Origin: CAYRWR01 sp964537555
Lineage (GTDB): Bacteria > Spirochaetota > Brevinematia > Brevinematales > CAYRWR01
Reading direction: 5' to 3'
NCBI GenBank assembly: GCA_964537555.1
Contig: CAZIAD010000002.1
Span: 1 to 64,000 of the forward strand
Length of the DNA: 64,000 nucleotides
Shown here: positions 62,146 through 64,000 of the stretch, piece by piece
Numbering within the stretch: the first letter of the stretch is position 1
Layout of the letters: each line of letters starts with the position of its first letter
Position numbers and translations under genes: made by a program
Notes under the pieces: generated by a model
The model's input: the letters and a program-made list of their open reading frames with translations, nothing else
What the model was told of the DNA's origin: nothing
The model's database searches: none

Positions 62146-62307
62146 TCAATCCTGCCACTCTACTTCTATCATCTTGCTGCCCATCTCTTTGGCCGCCAGG
62201 GCAACCAGGTTCTTGATCTCTTCTTTACAGCACTCGATACCCTTATTTTTGTCGATGCGGCCCAACAGTTCTTCCGCGAACTGACTGACAGTGATCTGTT
62301 TCTTCAT
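62146..62307 (-). CDS. Small protein with a Cys-Cys pair (53 aa)
   Basis: ATG at 62307 behind GAGGAG, stop TGA at 62146. Helical and charged, with GIECCKEEI near the middle. It lies between the trxB terminator and its own hairpin terminator, so it looks like a small separate gene. The Cys pair next to a thioredoxin system is suggestive only. No family recognised. Confidence 0.55.
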   Translation of the reverse strand: MKKQITVSQFAEELLGRIDKNKGIECCKEEIKNLVALAAKEMGSKMIEVEWQD

Positions 62308-62413
62308 TCTTTGCTCCTCAAAACTCCTGATATTTTTCTCAGAATATCCTTATATAAACAGTTTACCTTATATTGCTTAAATAAATCAAATACTGGGAGA
62401 TTTATATTATTCC

Positions 62414-62451
62414 ACAAAAACAGCGCCCGGAAGTCCCCCGGGCGCTGTGAT
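62414..62451 (-). terminator. Rho-independent terminator of the trx-trxB fusion gene
   Basis: CAGCGCCCGG and CCGGGCGCTG form a 10-bp GC-rich stem followed on the minus strand by TTTTT, a few bases after the trxB stop. Confidence 0.88.
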
Positions 62452-62462
62452 CGGTTTTATCT

Positions 62463-63746
62463 TTAGTTCAATTCTTTGGAAATGGACATAGCGGCTATAG
62501 TACCGTCCGCCACCGCGGTAGTGATCTGGCGGTAGGCCTTGGACCTCAGGTCCCCTACGGCATAGACATTCTTGATGCTGGTCTCCATGTTTTCATTGGC
62601 CTCGATATAGCCCCACTGGTCCAGCTTAAGCTTGTTACCGAAGGAGCCGGTATTAGGCTCGAATCCCACGAACACAAAAATACCATTGGTCCGGATCTCT
62701 TTTCTGTCTCCGGTCTTCAGGTCTTCTACAACCACAGCCATGTCCATGTTGCCGTATTTTTTAAACTCCCGGGGTTCGTGGCTATACAGGATGCGGGCTT
62801 TAGGCTCAGCCTTGATCTTTTCCTCTCCCGCTTTGTTTACATGCAGATGGTCAAACTGATGTATGATGGTGATCTTTTTGGCGAATTTGGCGATGAAGAG
62901 AGACTCTTCAATGGCGGAATTACCCCCGCCTATCACCACTACTTCCTGGTCCTGGAAATACTTGGCATCACAGGTGGCGCAGTAGGAGATGCCCTGTCCC
63001 TGGAATTCTTTTTCCCCGGGGATGTTCAGAGGGCGGGGCTTGGACCCGGTAGCCAGTATCATTTTCCGGGCGCTGATCTTCTCCACTCCATCGATCCATA
63101 CGGTGCGGTTTTCCAGGTCTACATCGGTCACATCTACCGCGGATTTAAACTGGACCCCGTTTTCCTTGGCCTGCTCTCCCATAAAGTGACTAAGCATAAA
63201 TCCCTGGACCGGCTCGATAAAGCCGGGATAGTTAGACACCTGGTGGGTGGTACTGACATAGCCCCCGGGCAGAGCCTTGTCCACTACGATAGTTTTTAAA
63301 TGAGCCTGAGCCAGATAGATACCGGCAGTGAGTCCAGCGGGGCCGCCCCCCAGGATGACTACATCCGCTTCTGTCTCCACAGGCTTGATCTTATCATGGA
63401 TGGCTTGGGCTTTTTCCGCCGGAAGGAGATCATCCAGTCCTTCACTCAGCTCTGATCTTTTTATGCCGCCGGTCAGGGTCCGGCCTACTCTCTCTCCCTT
63501 TTTGTAGAAGAGTACAGTGGGAGATCCGCTCACATCCAGGCTCTGGGCCAGCTCCCGGTTTTCCTGGCGGAATATTTTTATAAATTGAATATCATCTCCG
63601 TAGATCTCACTCAGGGGCTCATATTTCGCTGCCAGTGCCTCACAAGGGGGGCATTCGGTGGAATAAAAATCTACCACTACCAGCTCTTTATCCAGGACTT
63701 CCTTCTGAAAATCAGCAGCCTGTATCTCTTTGATCTTACCTGACAT
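62463..63746 (-). CDS. trxB: Thioredoxin-thioredoxin reductase fusion
   Basis: 427 residues. Residues 1-105 are a thioredoxin domain with active site CPPC (in STECPPCEAL) and a cis-Pro in SGSPTVLFY. Residues 125-427 are a low-molecular-weight thioredoxin reductase with FAD motif GGGPAGLTAGIYLAQ, the redox pair CATCDA, and NAD(P)H motif GGGNSA. The fusion has Trx at the N-terminus, the reverse of the mycobacterial fusion. The CPPC site differs from the usual CGPC and should change the redox potential. It keeps cytoplasmic thiols reduced. Confidence 0.93.
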   Translation of the reverse strand: MSGKIKEIQAADFQKEVLDKELVVVDFYSTECPPCEALAAKYEPLSEIYGDDIQFIKIFRQENRELAQSLDVSGSPTVLFYKKGERVGRTLTGGIKRSELSEGLDDLLPAEKAQAIHDKIKPVETEADVVILGGGPAGLTAGIYLAQAHLKTIVVDKALPGGYVSTTHQVSNYPGFIEPVQGFMLSHFMGEQAKENGVQFKSAVDVTDVDLENRTVWIDGVEKISARKMILATGSKPRPLNIPGEKEFQGQGISYCATCDAKYFQDQEVVVIGGGNSAIEESLFIAKFAKKITIIHQFDHLHVNKAGEEKIKAEPKARILYSHEPREFKKYGNMDMAVVVEDLKTGDRKEIRTNGIFVFVGFEPNTGSFGNKLKLDQWGYIEANENMETSIKNVYAVGDLRSKAYRQITTAVADGTIAAMSISKELN

Positions 63747-63815
63747 CTTAGTTCTCCTATTTACCTTAAAAATAATCTTAATCCGCTACTTAACTCTGCC
63801 GTCTCTGATCCAGGT

Positions 63816-64000
63816 CTAGTCCCTGATATTAAAATAGAGGGGCAGGCCCATACCCAGGAGCTCTTTTACAGGGCGGCAATCCGGGGCGTGGAGCTTACCC
63901 GTAGCATTTTTAGCTACGGCGGCACATCCTCCCCCGCAGGCCAGCTTCAGGGAGCAGCTACCGCATTCCGGTATAGAGGTCACATCCCTACTCTCCCACT
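63816..64000 (-). CDS. SPASM-domain (radical SAM) protein, C-terminal fragment
   Basis: The frame is open from the right edge to TAG at 63816 and gives the last 61 residues. IPECGSCSLKLACGGGC followed by HAPDC is the auxiliary iron-sulfur cluster pattern of SPASM/twitch domains, found at the end of radical SAM enzymes that modify peptides or mature sulfatases. The radical SAM core lies outside the window. The stop is 69 bases upstream of the trxB start. Confidence 0.8.
   Translation of the reverse strand, partial: WESRDVTSIPECGSCSLKLACGGGCAAVAKNATGKLHAPDCRPVKELLGMGLPLYFNIRD

Overview
The window looks like chromosomal DNA from a diderm bacterium, most probably a spirochaete or a close relative. 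The evidence is circumstantial: many Cys-lipidated lipoproteins with loose lipoboxes, a Bat-type VWA cluster, and a mix of GC-richer housekeeping genes with AT-rich accessory stretches. No rRNA or tRNA gene was seen, so the phylum is an inference. Both ends cut genes: an ABC exporter ATPase on the left and a SPASM-domain protein on the right.

1-8.1 kb holds an ABC-2 exporter operon, a divergent phzF/nimA-like pair, and a Bat-like operon (BatD-like, VWA, Ste24-type M48 protease, small protein, DUF4349 protein). 8.1-21.1 kb holds scattered membrane and metabolic genes (YihY, DUF389, tautomerase, SGNH lipoprotein, SDR, RecQ), a lipoprotein metallopeptidase and two tandem HEAT-like paralogues. 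21.3-28.2 kb holds a DUF6933 gene, a toxin-antitoxin pair whose toxin has an in-frame stop, metH, and an AAA ATPase/DUF4143 gene bracketed by metH and a diverged copy of the metH 3' end.

28.2-45.4 kb is the most interesting part. Two paralogous giant hybrid kinases (HisKA-HATPase-REC-GGDEF-zinc ribbon) have different carbohydrate-binding-like extracytoplasmic domains: a CBM48-like domain in one, a jelly roll plus seven membrane helices in the other. They flank a sigma-54 enhancer-binding response regulator and a run of secreted enzymes: five M23 peptidase lipoproteins and one GH13 alpha-amylase. Three sigma-54 promoters each carry a two-part upstream site about 105 bp before the -24 box, with fixed 8-bp internal spacing. 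This reads as one self-contained regulon, in which sugar or glycan sensing drives sigma-54 transcription of cell-wall and starch hydrolases, with a c-di-GMP output built into the kinases.

45.4-59.5 kb holds a cyclase-like protein, a ferritin-like protein, an FMN-binding-like protein, two STAS-like proteins, pdxS-pdxT, an acyl-ACP thioesterase, a GNAT protein, aspS, a duplicated 3' fragment of an alpha/beta hydrolase gene, lipoproteins and a YaiI/YqxD protein. 59.5-62.1 kb is a variable zone: an SH3 lipoprotein gene split by a C9 tract (possible phase variation) and a hicAB module whose hicA has an in-frame stop, embedded in dispersed repeats. The right end carries a 53-residue orphan ORF, a thioredoxin-thioredoxin reductase fusion and the SPASM protein. 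All calls were made by eye; family names rest on motifs and remembered family features, not on database searches.
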